DNA from: Micromonospora antibiotica
GTDB taxonomy: Bacteria; Actinomycetota; Actinomycetes; Mycobacteriales; Micromonosporaceae
NCBI RefSeq assembly: GCF_017599305.1
Contig: NZ_JAGFWR010000003.1
Location: forward strand, 248,001 to 312,000
Direction: 5' to 3'
DNA: 64,000 nt
The notes beneath the pieces are model-generated. The model was not told the origin of the DNA, made no database searches, and saw only the letters and a list, made by a program, of their open reading frames with translations. Each line of letters opens with the position of its first letter. The stretch's first letter is position 1. Positions 24,823 to 33,616 of this stretch are shown piece after piece. The position numbers and the translations under genes are program-made.

Positions 24823-25289
24823 GCCGGCACCACCGCCACCAGCGCCGGCCCCTCGCTGCTGTCCGGGGTCAGCTCCAGCGCGGGCCGGCCGGCCACCTCC
24901 AGCCGGTACCCGGCCCGCTGCGGCACCTGCACCGGCACCGCGAACTCGCAGTAGGTCGGCACCCGTTCCACCTCGAGGTCCTCGGCGAACGCGGCCACCG
25001 CCGTGCCCGCCGGCAGGGTCCCGGTGACCAGGGCCGCCCCGTCGGGGTCGAGCACCCGGAACGGCGCCCGGTGGTGGAAGTAGAGGTACGGCCCGGTGCC
25101 GGCGCAGTCCACACCCTCGGCCCGGATGTTGATGTCACGAACCAGGACCCGGACGGTGATCGGGCTGACCGCCTCCGGTCCGCCGTCGGTGCCGGCACAG
25201 CCGGTCGCCCCGGCCAGCAGCGTCACCCCGGCCGACAGCAGGGTCAGCAGCGCGCCGGTGCCGCGCCGGGCACCCGTGGACAGCCGCAC
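24819..25289 (-). CDS. Putative small exported lipoprotein
   Basis: This is a 156-residue protein starting at a GTG preceded by GGAGGAGAC. An N-terminal hydrophobic segment ends at a cysteine (TLLAGATGC), a loose lipobox. The mature part is beta-rich, with two further cysteines (GVDCAG and TYCEFAV) that could form a disulfide. No family is recognised. Its coupling to the TlpA-like gene suggests the thioredoxin-fold protein may service this disulfide or a shared partner (inference). Confidence 0.65.
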   Translation of the reverse strand: MRLSTGARRGTGALLTLLSAGVTLLAGATGCAGTDGGPEAVSPITVRVLVRDINIRAEGVDCAGTGPYLYFHHRAPFRVLDPDGAALVTGTLPAGTAVAAFAEDLEVERVPTYCEFAVPVQVPQRAGYRLEVAGRPALELTPDSSEGPALVAVVPA

Positions 25290-25308
25290 GTCGTCTCCTC
25301 CCACCCGT

Positions 25309-25350
25309 GCGTCGGGTCCGGGGCGGCGTGTGCCGTCCCGGACCCGACGC
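25309..25350 (-). terminator. Terminator hairpin
   Basis: GCGTCGGGTCCGGG and CCCGGACCCGACGC pair over 14 bp, with further pairing inside the loop. It lies 15 nt past the stop of the metalloprotease gene. Confidence 0.75.
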
Positions 25351-25365
25351 GACGATCGATCCCGG

Positions 25366-27411
25366 TCAGGACTTCTCCACCCGGCACTGCTTCGTCACGG
25401 TCTTCGACGGGTCGCTCTCCGAGGTCGCGGTGAGCTTGACGAAACCGGTGTCCGCGGCGGCGGCGGTGGCCCCCACCGACACCCGGACGGTGGTGGACTT
25501 GCCGAACTGGGCCGTGGCCAGCGGGTTGGGCAGCCAGGTCCGCCAGCCCTTGCCGGCCACCTCGGCCGAGAGCCGGTAGACGTCCGACTTGAGGTACGCG
25601 GTCACGTCCTCCGGGTGCTGCTGCCCACCGGCCGAGTACGCACCGGTGTTGGTCAGCTCGAACGAGCAGGTCACACCCCGGTTCGTCGGCTTGCCGGTGC
25701 TGGTCACCTCACCCTTGCCCAGCGTCACGCCGTGGCTGCTCGGCCCCCCGGTGCCGTCCAGCGACCGCACCGCCACCGTGTACGACAGCGAGCCGGCGGC
25801 GTCCCGCTTGAGGTCGATGACGTAGAAGTGCAGCCGGTTGGCCTCGTCGACGTACTCGTACTGACTGCCGGTGTCCGCCCCGGCGTGGAACAGCGCGTCG
25901 GAGAGCTGCCGGTAGTCACCCATGGTGATCTTCTGCGGGGTGCCGTCCGGCCGGTAGAAGTCGATCATGTCGATGTCCTGCGGGTTGGCGTCCACCACCC
26001 ACTGGAACGGCGCGCTGTCGGCGTTCTTGGTCTTGCTCAGCAGCACGCCCCGGTCCGGGGTGAACGAGTCCGCGCCCATCCGGTCGACGACCTCGACGGT
26101 GTAGTTGTTGAAGCTGCCGCCGTCGCACAGCGGGTTCGTGGCGACCGTGCAGGCCGGCGAGAGGTCCTTGTTCAGGGCGATGTTCACGCCGGTCAGCCCC
26201 TTCGGGCCGGCGTCGACCGCGCGGGCGGTCACCTGGGCGGTGACCATTCCGGACGAGGCCAGCGCCTCCCGGGACAGCCGCAGCACGTGCTCCTCACCGA
26301 GCAGGCCGATCTTGAGCTTGTCCCGCACCGTGTGCAACGACCCCATCGAGCCACCGTTGGTCGGCGGGATCTGCCAGCGGGTGTGCGGGCCACCGGGGCC
26401 GTTGAACGAGCCCCGCGACATCATGCTCCAGATGCCGGTGTACGCCCGGCGTAACGGCTCGCCGTACGGGTTGTTGTAGTTGTCGCCGATGCCGAGCAGG
26501 TGGGTCAGCTCGTGGGCGTACACCCCCATGCCGGAGCTCTCCCCCTGGGTGGACGAGCCGGACCCGGCGTTGGGCCACAGGGTCGCCGCCGCCTTCCAGG
26601 ACGTCCACTCGACGTAGCGGGTCTTGGCCCAGTTCGGCAGGTTGGGGTCCGGCGGGCCCCAGGAGTCCGGCACGTCCTCCTTGTTCTGGAAGATCATCTG
26701 CCCGAACTCCTGCCAGGTGGACGACTCGTCCTGCCCGGCGCTGAGGATGAAGACCAGCTCGTACTGGTTGGCGACCTCGTCACCGACCGCCGCCCGCCAG
26801 GCGCCCAGCCCGTCGGTGCGGATGTTCTTGTTGCAGGCCTCCCCGCCCGGGCAGGCGCCGGGGTTGAAGCTGTTGTCCAGCCCGTACTGGTAGGACTTCG
26901 CCGGCAGCTGGTACGGCCCGAACCCGGCCAGGTCCACGCCGTAGCGCCCGTTGGAGTCCTGCATCCAGTACTCGTGCAGGGTGTGCCCCTTGTTCAGGGT
27001 GTTCGGGGTGTTGAGGAAGTCCTGGTAGAACTTCGGCACGTCGGCGCGGGGGATGTTGGCCGCGACCGACTGGGGGTTGCCGAAGACCGTCGAGCGGGCC
27101 CGTTGGGACACCGCGAACGTCTGGTCCGGATAGTCGAGCGCGACCAGGGCGATCTTGAAGTTGCGGATCGTGCCCCGCACGCTCGGGTCGGCCCAGTTCT
27201 TACCCGGCACCGCCTGGTAGTCGTCCCAGGTCATGGTGTCGGGGTTCTGCCAGGCCTGCGGGTCGAGGACCTGGAACGGCGCGGTGCCGCCGGCCGGATT
27301 GGCCGGGGCCGCGGCAGCCTGCGCCGCGCCGGTCACCACCAGCGTGCCGGCCAGGACCGCAGCCAGCACGGAACGCCTCAGTCGGGGTTTGTTGCGGGTA
27401 ACACGGTGCAC
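25366..27411 (-). CDS. Secreted M6-type metalloprotease
   Basis: This 681-residue exported protein has a signal peptide (residues 1-36, cleavage near AAAA). The zinc motif HELTH is near residue 299 (VYAHELTHLLGIGDNYN), with a downstream WSMMSRGSFNGPG segment that matches the M6/immune-inhibitor-A family Met-turn region. The C-terminal third is beta-rich and ends with an NPCBM- or Big-like domain (RVSVGATAAAADTG). The GTG at 27411 is preceded by GAGGTGA. It probably degrades extracellular protein. Its neighbours are other secreted hydrolases. Confidence 0.82.
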   Translation of the reverse strand: MHRVTRNKPRLRRSVLAAVLAGTLVVTGAAQAAAAPANPAGGTAPFQVLDPQAWQNPDTMTWDDYQAVPGKNWADPSVRGTIRNFKIALVALDYPDQTFAVSQRARSTVFGNPQSVAANIPRADVPKFYQDFLNTPNTLNKGHTLHEYWMQDSNGRYGVDLAGFGPYQLPAKSYQYGLDNSFNPGACPGGEACNKNIRTDGLGAWRAAVGDEVANQYELVFILSAGQDESSTWQEFGQMIFQNKEDVPDSWGPPDPNLPNWAKTRYVEWTSWKAAATLWPNAGSGSSTQGESSGMGVYAHELTHLLGIGDNYNNPYGEPLRRAYTGIWSMMSRGSFNGPGGPHTRWQIPPTNGGSMGSLHTVRDKLKIGLLGEEHVLRLSREALASSGMVTAQVTARAVDAGPKGLTGVNIALNKDLSPACTVATNPLCDGGSFNNYTVEVVDRMGADSFTPDRGVLLSKTKNADSAPFQWVVDANPQDIDMIDFYRPDGTPQKITMGDYRQLSDALFHAGADTGSQYEYVDEANRLHFYVIDLKRDAAGSLSYTVAVRSLDGTGGPSSHGVTLGKGEVTSTGKPTNRGVTCSFELTNTGAYSAGGQQHPEDVTAYLKSDVYRLSAEVAGKGWRTWLPNPLATAQFGKSTTVRVSVGATAAAADTGFVKLTATSESDPSKTVTKQCRVEKS

Positions 27412-27501
27412 AGGTTCACCTCTCGTCGGGAGGGACACGGCGTCCGGTCCGGTGTCGGCGGGGGGTGGCTGCCGGGGCACCTGTCACTGGGCCGCGCAGC
27501 G

Positions 27502-27531
27502 AATCTAGGAGGACGGGCCGGGGCCGGTCAC
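27502..27531 (-). promoter_or_regulatory. Candidate promoter for the M6 protease gene
   Basis: On the minus strand, GTGACC and TAGATT are separated by 18 bp, about 90 nt upstream of the GTG start. Confidence 0.4.
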
Positions 27532-27684
27532 CGTGCAGATGTCGGCAGGTGGACCGGCCGCTTCCGACACCTGAAGGACCCGCGTCGGGTCACGGCGGGC
27601 CACCAGCCTCCGCCGGGGCCTCCCCGACCCGTCCGGTCCACCCGCCCGGCCCGCCCGTCGACCGGCCCCGCCGGCCGGGGTGGT

Positions 27685-28602
27685 TCACCGGGGACGACCG
27701 TCGACGACCGGATCGACGGTGACCGACAGGGCCCGGACCAGGTCCCGGCGCAGCCGGGCGACGGCCGGCGGCGGCAGCGGACCGCGCGGCGGGCGGCACC
27801 GGCCGCCGAACCGTCCGGCGCAGTCCATCGCCAGCTTGATGGCCTGCACCGCCTCCGGCCGGGAGCCCCAACCGAATGCCGGGTGCAGCTCGGCGTAGAG
27901 CGGCAACGCCCGGGCCAGATCCCCGGCGACACAGAGGTCGTAGAGCCGCAGGGCCTGCCGGGGCAGCGCGTTGGACAGGCCGGAGACCCAGCCCCGGGCC
28001 CCGCACAGCACCAGTTCGAGCAGCACGTCGTCCGCGCCGGCCAGCACGTCCACGTGCGGGCAGAGGTCCCTGATCCGGTGCACCCGCCGCACGTCACCGG
28101 AGAACTCCTCGACCGCGACGATCCCGTCGGTCTCGGCGACCCGGGCGAGCAGCTCCGGCCTCAGGTCGACCCGGGTGTCGTACGGGTCGTTGTGGGCCAC
28201 CACCGGCAGGCCGACGGCGGTCACCTCCCGGTAGTGGGCGACCACGTCGGCGTCGCCTGCGGGGTAGCCGTCCGGGGGTGGGGCGAGCACCCCGGCGGCC
28301 CCGACGGCGGCGGCCTGCTCCGCCCAGCGGCGGGACTGCCGGCTGCCGTACCCGCCGACGCCGGGCAGCACCGCGCAGCCGGGTGGCGCGGCCTGCACCG
28401 TCGCCCGTACCACGTCGGCCCGCTCGTCGTCGGACAGCGCCCGGTACTCCCCCACCGACGCACACGGCGTCACCCCGTGGCAGCCCGCCTCGGCGAGCCA
28501 CCGCACGTGCTCCTGGAGCCGGTCGAAGTCGACGCCGAGGTCGTCACGCAACGGCGTGGTGATGGCGACCAGCACCCCCCGCCAGGGCCTACCAGCTGTC
28601 AC
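27685..28602 (-). CDS. DHDPS/NAL (DapA) family protein lacking the Schiff-base lysine
   Basis: This is a 305-residue TIM-barrel protein. It has the family's N-terminal ITTPLRDD, the substrate-carboxylate loop TPCASVGEYRALSDDER (family GxxGE), and VVAHNDPYDTRVD. At the position of the catalytic lysine it reads AVEEFSGD, with Glu where the family has AVKEFSGD or IKDSSGD, and the usual Tyr of the YNxP motif is His. It is therefore unlikely to work by the normal class I aldolase mechanism. The GTG start has GGAGGGAA upstream. It is divergent from a PucR-type regulator, which probably controls it. The function is unknown. Confidence 0.78.
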   Translation of the reverse strand: MTAGRPWRGVLVAITTPLRDDLGVDFDRLQEHVRWLAEAGCHGVTPCASVGEYRALSDDERADVVRATVQAAPPGCAVLPGVGGYGSRQSRRWAEQAAAVGAAGVLAPPPDGYPAGDADVVAHYREVTAVGLPVVAHNDPYDTRVDLRPELLARVAETDGIVAVEEFSGDVRRVHRIRDLCPHVDVLAGADDVLLELVLCGARGWVSGLSNALPRQALRLYDLCVAGDLARALPLYAELHPAFGWGSRPEAVQAIKLAMDCAGRFGGRCRPPRGPLPPPAVARLRRDLVRALSVTVDPVVDGRPR

Positions 28603-28657
28603 TCGGGCGTTCCCTCCTACGCGCCGGCGGCCCGCTGCCCACCGCAGGTGGAACCCT

Positions 28658-28672
28658 ACGATCGTCGATCGT
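28658..28672. promoter_or_regulatory. 15-bp palindrome between the DapA-like gene and pucR-type gene
   Basis: ACGATCG-T-CGATCGT is a perfect 7-1-7 palindrome in the divergent intergenic region, 56 bp from the DapA-like start. It is a candidate operator for the PucR-type regulator. Confidence 0.45.
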
Positions 28673-28825
28673 CGTGGCTCTTCGGACAATTGCCGGAACA
28701 GTCGCCGTGGGGGCCGTCCTTTTGTCGGTATATCCGCGGTGGACCTTGCGCACAGGCCCACCGGCCGCACAGGGTAGGGCACCGGCTGTCGCACCCCCTG
28801 CCGCGCAGCCAACCAGGGGAGATCC

Positions 28826-30058
28826 ATGCACGGTGAGCTTCAGCGCATAGTCGACGCCGTCGCCGCCCGGGTGGGGCGTCCCGCCCTCATCGAGGACCGG
28901 CGGCAGCGGGTGGTCGTCTACAGCGAACACGACGGGCCGATGGACGAGGTACGCCGGATGTCGATCCTGCGCCGGCAGACCACCCCGGAGGTGATCGCCT
29001 GGTTCCGCCGGATGGGTGTGCTCACCGCCCGCGAGCCGGTGCGTACCCCCGCCGACGTGGCCCTCGACCTGCTCCCCCGGGTCTGCGTGCCGATCTGGCA
29101 CGACGACCTGCTGCTCGGTTTCGTCTGGTTCATCGACGACGACGGGTCGATGACCGACGCGGACATCGCCACCGCGACCGGTGCCTTCACCGACCTGTCG
29201 CTGGCCCTCTACCGGGAGAACCTGCTCGGTGAGCTGGCCTCGCAGCGGGAGTCCGAGGCCACCCGGACCCTGCTGGTGGAGAGCGCGCAGGCCCGTGCGC
29301 ACGCCGTGCGTGCCCTGCTGGAGGAGGGTACGGTCGCCGGTGACGGCACGACCACGGCGGTGGTGGCCCAACTCGCCCCCGTCACCGGGCGGCACCCCGA
29401 CGAGATGGCCCGGATCGCGCTGGAACAGGCACTGGTGGCGACCCGCCGGTGGCTCGGCGTACGCGAGTCGCTGCACATGGTCTGGCCCGACCACGGGGTG
29501 CTGCTGATCTGCGGTGGTCGGATCGCCGGCCGGCCCACCCCGGAGGTCGCCGCCGGGCACCTCGACGAGGCGCTGGGGCAGGCGACCCGGGGGCTGTCCT
29601 CGGTGGAGCGCACGGTGACCGGCATCGGTCAGTCCCGCCCGGGGCTGGCCGACGCGGTGCAGTCGTACCGGGAGGCGGTGCAGGCGGCCCGGGTCGGTGT
29701 CCAACTGCCGGCGCTCGGCCGGGTGGTCTCCTGGGCCGGCCTGGGCATCTACCGGGTGTTGTCGCAGCTGGACGCGCGGCACCTCGACGTCGCCGGGGTG
29801 CACCCCGGGTTGGAGCGGCTGCTGCGCGACGACGCCCACCAGGTGCTGCTGGAGACCCTGGAGGCCTACCTCGACCTGGCCGGCAACGCCCACGCCACGG
29901 CCGAGAAGCTGCGGCTGCACCGGACCACCCTCTACTACCGGCTGCAACGCGTCGAGCAGCTCGCCGACACCGACCTCAAGGACGGCAACGAACGGTTGTG
30001 CCTGCACCTGGCGATGAAGCTGGGCCGGCTCACCGGCCACTACCGCACCCCGTCCTGA
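28826..30058 (+). CDS. PucR/CdaR-family transcriptional regulator
   Basis: This is a 410-residue cytoplasmic regulator. The N-terminal 130 residues look GAF-like (VCVPIWHDDLLLGFVWFID). The middle is a GGDEF-like/CdaR region (RESLHMVWPDHGVLLICG, TGIGQSRPGLADAVQSYREA). The C-terminus has the PucR HTH_30 domain (LHRTTLYYRLQRVEQL, about residues 373-388). AGGGGAGA precedes the ATG. PucR-type regulators control catabolism of purines, amino acids or sugar acids in response to a ligand. Its divergent partner is the DapA-like gene. Confidence 0.85.
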   Translation: MHGELQRIVDAVAARVGRPALIEDRRQRVVVYSEHDGPMDEVRRMSILRRQTTPEVIAWFRRMGVLTAREPVRTPADVALDLLPRVCVPIWHDDLLLGFVWFIDDDGSMTDADIATATGAFTDLSLALYRENLLGELASQRESEATRTLLVESAQARAHAVRALLEEGTVAGDGTTTAVVAQLAPVTGRHPDEMARIALEQALVATRRWLGVRESLHMVWPDHGVLLICGGRIAGRPTPEVAAGHLDEALGQATRGLSSVERTVTGIGQSRPGLADAVQSYREAVQAARVGVQLPALGRVVSWAGLGIYRVLSQLDARHLDVAGVHPGLERLLRDDAHQVLLETLEAYLDLAGNAHATAEKLRLHRTTLYYRLQRVEQLADTDLKDGNERLCLHLAMKLGRLTGHYRTPS

Positions 30059-30440
30059 CCGTGCCGGCCGCCCGGCGACCGTCGGGACAGGACACCCGCA
30101 CCGCCGCACTGTGACAGCCCGTGTCCGGCCGGACAGATCATTGACAGATCCGAGCGGGTACGGCCAGGATGGGCGCACCGATCGGCAATGCCCCCAGGAC
30201 CGACCGTAACCAGGTACGCCCCCCCGCCCGTCACGCAGACCGGATCGGCGCCGGTCCGTCGCCGCCGCGCGTCCGGGAGACACCCCGTGTCCCCCGTCCT
30301 GCGGCGGGTCGACGTCATGACCGGCCGCCCACCGTCGCCCGACTGTCGGCGTCCGACCTCCCCGTTTCGTACCCCGCCCGACGGCGGGCGCTGCCGCGCG
30401 CCGTCGGCCCGTCGTGCACCCCCAGGAAAGGTGGCCCGAG
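30059..30440. other. Intergenic region, 382 bp
   Basis: This region contains a candidate promoter (30141-30170) and the ribosome site of the carboxypeptidase gene, giving a leader of about 265 nt. Nothing else is recognised. Confidence 0.5.
30141..30170 (+). promoter_or_regulatory. Candidate promoter for the M14 carboxypeptidase gene
   Basis: TTGACA (30141-30146) and CAGGAT (30165-30170) are separated by 18 bp. The -35 box is perfect. Confidence 0.5.
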
Positions 30441-32876
30441 ATGTCTCGTTCCGCACTGCCCCGCCGCTGGCGGCGGCTACCCGCCGCCACGGCTGCCGGC
30501 GTGGCGTTACTGCTGCTCGCCGGCCCGGCGACCGCCGGCACCGCCGCCCCGCCCGACCGGGAGGCCGACGCCCCGATCGGGCTCGAACGCTCCGCCGACG
30601 AGCAGGCCGACGTGGTGGAGGTGGTGGTCGACGGCACCGCCGCGCTGGACGAGCTGGTCGCCACCGGGGTCGACCTCGACCACCATGTCACCCAGACCGC
30701 GCAGGGCATCGTGGTGCACGCCGTGGTCACCCCGACCGAGGTCGCCGCGCTCAAGCGGAGGGGCTACCGGGTCGGTGCCGTGCTGCACGACGCGGCCGAC
30801 TCCGCGCAGCGGGTCAGCGAGCGGGACGCGACGATCGCCGCCCACCAGGCCGAGAACCGGGCGTACACGGCGACCCTGCAGCGCAGCGCCGCCACCTCCG
30901 ACGTGAAGATCATCCGGGCCGACTACTACACCTCCGGCACCAACCAGGTGCTTTCGGTTGAGGCGAAGTGGGCCCAGGGTCAGACCTCCACCAGCACACT
31001 GACCGTGGCCCGCGACAGCGGCCCCGGCACCGAGATCGGCTCCGGCGGCACCCAGAACATCTCCCGGTTCGTCGACGCCGGGGTCTACCTCTATCACCGG
31101 GGCGCCGCCGCCGTCACCGCCCGGCCGCAGCGCATCCAGATCACCAGCCCCACCGGGGACGTGGCGGTCGCCGAGGTGAAGGAGTGGCTGCCCATCCCGG
31201 CCGACAGCCCGGAGGGCCCCGGCTACCAGAAGGACTTCGTCACCAGCTACCTCACCCCGACGGAGCTGTACGACCGGATCAAGCGGCTGGCCGACGCCTA
31301 CCCGCAGCTCGCCGAGGTGGTGAAGCTGCCCTACCAGACCAACGGGTACCGGCGTAAGGCGCAGGTGGTGCTCGGCGGGACCAACGCCACCCGGGTCGCG
31401 GTCGACTCGCTCGCCTGGGGGCACGAGGGCGGCAACGACATCACCGTCGAGCTGGCCAACCCGGGCGCGGCCGACAGCCCGCTGGCGGTCACGGTGACCG
31501 GCAAGGCCATCCGGGTCAGCCTGGCCACCGACGCCGCCGGCACGGTGACCAGCACCGCCGCCCAGGTCGCCGCGGCGCTGACCGCCGAGGCGGGTGCGCT
31601 GGTCACGGCGTACACCTACCGGGGGGACGCCGGTGCCGGGGTGGTCACGCCGGTCGCGTCGACGCCGCTGACGGACAACCTGAAGGCCCCGGCCGGGGTG
31701 TCCCGCGACCCGCACCCGGTGTACGCGATCCGGATCGGCAAGTACCGCGACGGCTCCCGCACCGGCGTGCTGGCCTACGCGCAGGAACACGCCCGCGAGT
31801 GGGTGCCGCCGCTGGTGACCATCGAGACCGCCGAGCGGCTGCTGCGCAACCACGCCACCGACGAGAACACCAAGCAGCTGCTGCGCACCCTGGACATCTG
31901 GATCGTGCCGTCGATCAACCCGGACGGCGGGCACTACTCGTTCTACGACTACGCCTCGCAGCGGCGCAACATGACCAACCACTGTGCCCCGGGCGGTGCC
32001 ACCGACGCGCTGGCCCGCAACTCGTGGGGGGTGGACAACAACCGCAACTACACCGAGTACAGTCTCTTCGACGGCTACTCGGGGGCATCGGCGAGCTGCA
32101 CCGGTGACACCTACGCGGGACCGAGTGAGCTGTCCGAGCCGGAGAACCGCAACGTCGACTGGCTGGCCCAGCGGCCCAACATGAAGTTCTCGATGAACCT
32201 GCACTCCTCCGGCAACTACTTCATGTGGTCGCCGGGCGCGTACGCCACCCCGGGTCGGATCTCCGCGCCCCGGCCGACGCTGGCCGACGAGTCGTTCTTC
32301 TGGGGCGCGTCGTCGCGCATCCTCACCGCGATCAAGCGGCACCGCAACATGGCGGTCACCCCGGCCCGCACCGGCCCGATCTCCGACGTGCTGTACTCGG
32401 CGGCGGGCAACTCCGGCGACATGCTCTGGTACAAGTACGGCATCTACGCCTGGAACTTCGAGGTGGGCACCAGCTTCCAGCCCACCTGGGACGAGGCGCA
32501 CCAGGAGACCATGGAGTTCAGCAACGGCCTGGTCGAGCTGCTGCGGGTGGCCCGGGACTTCGACAAGGACAAGAAGCGCCCGACCAGCACCCTGGCGGTC
32601 ACGCCGAGCGCCACCGAGGGCTCGGTCAGCGTCCGGTTCGACACCAGCGAGCCGGCGGCGGTGTTCTACACCCTCGACGGCTCCCGGCCGACGTTCGACT
32701 CCACCCTGTACGCCTCGGCGGGCATCCGGGAGGGGGGCGAGACGCTGACCGTCCCGGCCGGCACCAAGGTGCACTGGTTCTCGGTGGACGCCGCCGGCAA
32801 CATCGAGCGCAACTACCGGCCGGACGACGACAGCCTGACCTTCAACCGGGGCTGGGCGACCCTGCCCACCGGCTGA
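30441..32876 (+). CDS. Secreted M14 zinc carboxypeptidase
   Basis: This is an 811-residue exported protein. The signal peptide covers residues 1-32 (cleavage after ATA), followed by a propeptide-like region. The M14 domain is interrupted by an inserted segment (about residues 315-415). Its zinc ligands are His and Glu in EHAREW near residue 450 and His in NLHSSGNYF near 587, and the general base is Glu in WNFEVGTSF near 674. A C-terminal CHB_HEX_C/FN3-like domain (FYTLDGSRPTFDSTLYA) follows. AGGAAAGGTGG precedes the ATG. It would remove C-terminal residues from extracellular peptides. Confidence 0.88.
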   Translation: MSRSALPRRWRRLPAATAAGVALLLLAGPATAGTAAPPDREADAPIGLERSADEQADVVEVVVDGTAALDELVATGVDLDHHVTQTAQGIVVHAVVTPTEVAALKRRGYRVGAVLHDAADSAQRVSERDATIAAHQAENRAYTATLQRSAATSDVKIIRADYYTSGTNQVLSVEAKWAQGQTSTSTLTVARDSGPGTEIGSGGTQNISRFVDAGVYLYHRGAAAVTARPQRIQITSPTGDVAVAEVKEWLPIPADSPEGPGYQKDFVTSYLTPTELYDRIKRLADAYPQLAEVVKLPYQTNGYRRKAQVVLGGTNATRVAVDSLAWGHEGGNDITVELANPGAADSPLAVTVTGKAIRVSLATDAAGTVTSTAAQVAAALTAEAGALVTAYTYRGDAGAGVVTPVASTPLTDNLKAPAGVSRDPHPVYAIRIGKYRDGSRTGVLAYAQEHAREWVPPLVTIETAERLLRNHATDENTKQLLRTLDIWIVPSINPDGGHYSFYDYASQRRNMTNHCAPGGATDALARNSWGVDNNRNYTEYSLFDGYSGASASCTGDTYAGPSELSEPENRNVDWLAQRPNMKFSMNLHSSGNYFMWSPGAYATPGRISAPRPTLADESFFWGASSRILTAIKRHRNMAVTPARTGPISDVLYSAAGNSGDMLWYKYGIYAWNFEVGTSFQPTWDEAHQETMEFSNGLVELLRVARDFDKDKKRPTSTLAVTPSATEGSVSVRFDTSEPAAVFYTLDGSRPTFDSTLYASAGIREGGETLTVPAGTKVHWFSVDAAGNIERNYRPDDDSLTFNRGWATLPTG

Positions 32877-32884
32877 GGCCGACA

Positions 32885-32918
32885 CCAGCGGGGGTCCGCG
32901 CGGTCGGACCCCCGCTGG
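32885..32918. terminator. Bidirectional terminator hairpin
   Basis: CCAGCGGGGGTCCG and CGGACCCCCGCTGG pair over 14 bp with a 6-nt loop, between convergent stops at 32876 and 32929. Confidence 0.8.
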
Positions 32919-32928
32919 TCGGCCCGGG

Positions 32929-33600
32929 TCAGTCCTGCGCCCGCCACCGGTAGAACTCGGTGGCCACGGCATCGAGCGGGCTGCCCCAGGTGTCCGGGTC
33001 GAACGGGCTGATGTACGGGCTGAGATCGTCCATGATCTTGGCGAAGACCGGTTGGTCGTGGCGTTGCTCCACGGCGCCGTCGAACGACTCGCCGACGCGC
33101 TCCAGCACGTGCAGGTAGACGTCGTCGATCGAGTACAACCACCGCCCGGTGACCCCCATCATGGCGGGCAGCGGGCCGGCGTCGGACTCGGCGAAGATCT
33201 GCGCGACGGTGGGTTCCGCACCGGGCTTGATCCGGGCCACGATGACCGTCCGGCTCGGCTCGCCCGCGTCGGCCGGCGGCTCGGCCGGCGCCCAGGAGTA
33301 GAACTCCTTCGCCACCGAGTCCGACGGGTTCTGCCAGTCCCTCGGGTAGGGCGTCACGTACGGGGCGATCTGCTCGGCGATCTGCTGGAAGGCGGGCAGG
33401 CCCCGGGTCTGCCCGGTCACCCTCGGGTCCGCGTCGCGCTCGATCAGGTGGATGTAGAGGCCGTGGAACGACAGCAGGGTCCGCCCGACCACGCCCAGGT
33501 CCTGCGGCCGGGTGGTCCGGTCGTAGTAGCCGAACACGTCGGCGACGGTCTGCTCGCTGCCCGGCACCATGGAACAGACGATCACGTTGCGGAAGGTCAT
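32929..33600 (-). CDS. Tandem-domain TcmI-type aromatic polyketide cyclase
   Basis: This 223-residue protein consists of two TcmI-like ferredoxin-fold domains (about residues 1-108 and 115-223). The repeats are visible as NVIVCSMVPGSEQTVADVF...LYIHLIER and TVIVARIKPGAEPTVAQIF...VYLHVLER. TcmI proteins cyclise or dehydrate aromatic polyketide intermediates as dimers; a fused pair would be a pseudo-dimer. GAGGAG precedes the ATG. It is the last gene of the leftward tailoring operon after the P450, 16 bp away. Confidence 0.82.
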   Translation of the reverse strand: MTFRNVIVCSMVPGSEQTVADVFGYYDRTTRPQDLGVVGRTLLSFHGLYIHLIERDADPRVTGQTRGLPAFQQIAEQIAPYVTPYPRDWQNPSDSVAKEFYSWAPAEPPADAGEPSRTVIVARIKPGAEPTVAQIFAESDAGPLPAMMGVTGRWLYSIDDVYLHVLERVGESFDGAVEQRHDQPVFAKIMDDLSPYISPFDPDTWGSPLDAVATEFYRWRAQD

Positions 33601-33616
33601 CGGAACTCCTCGGGGA

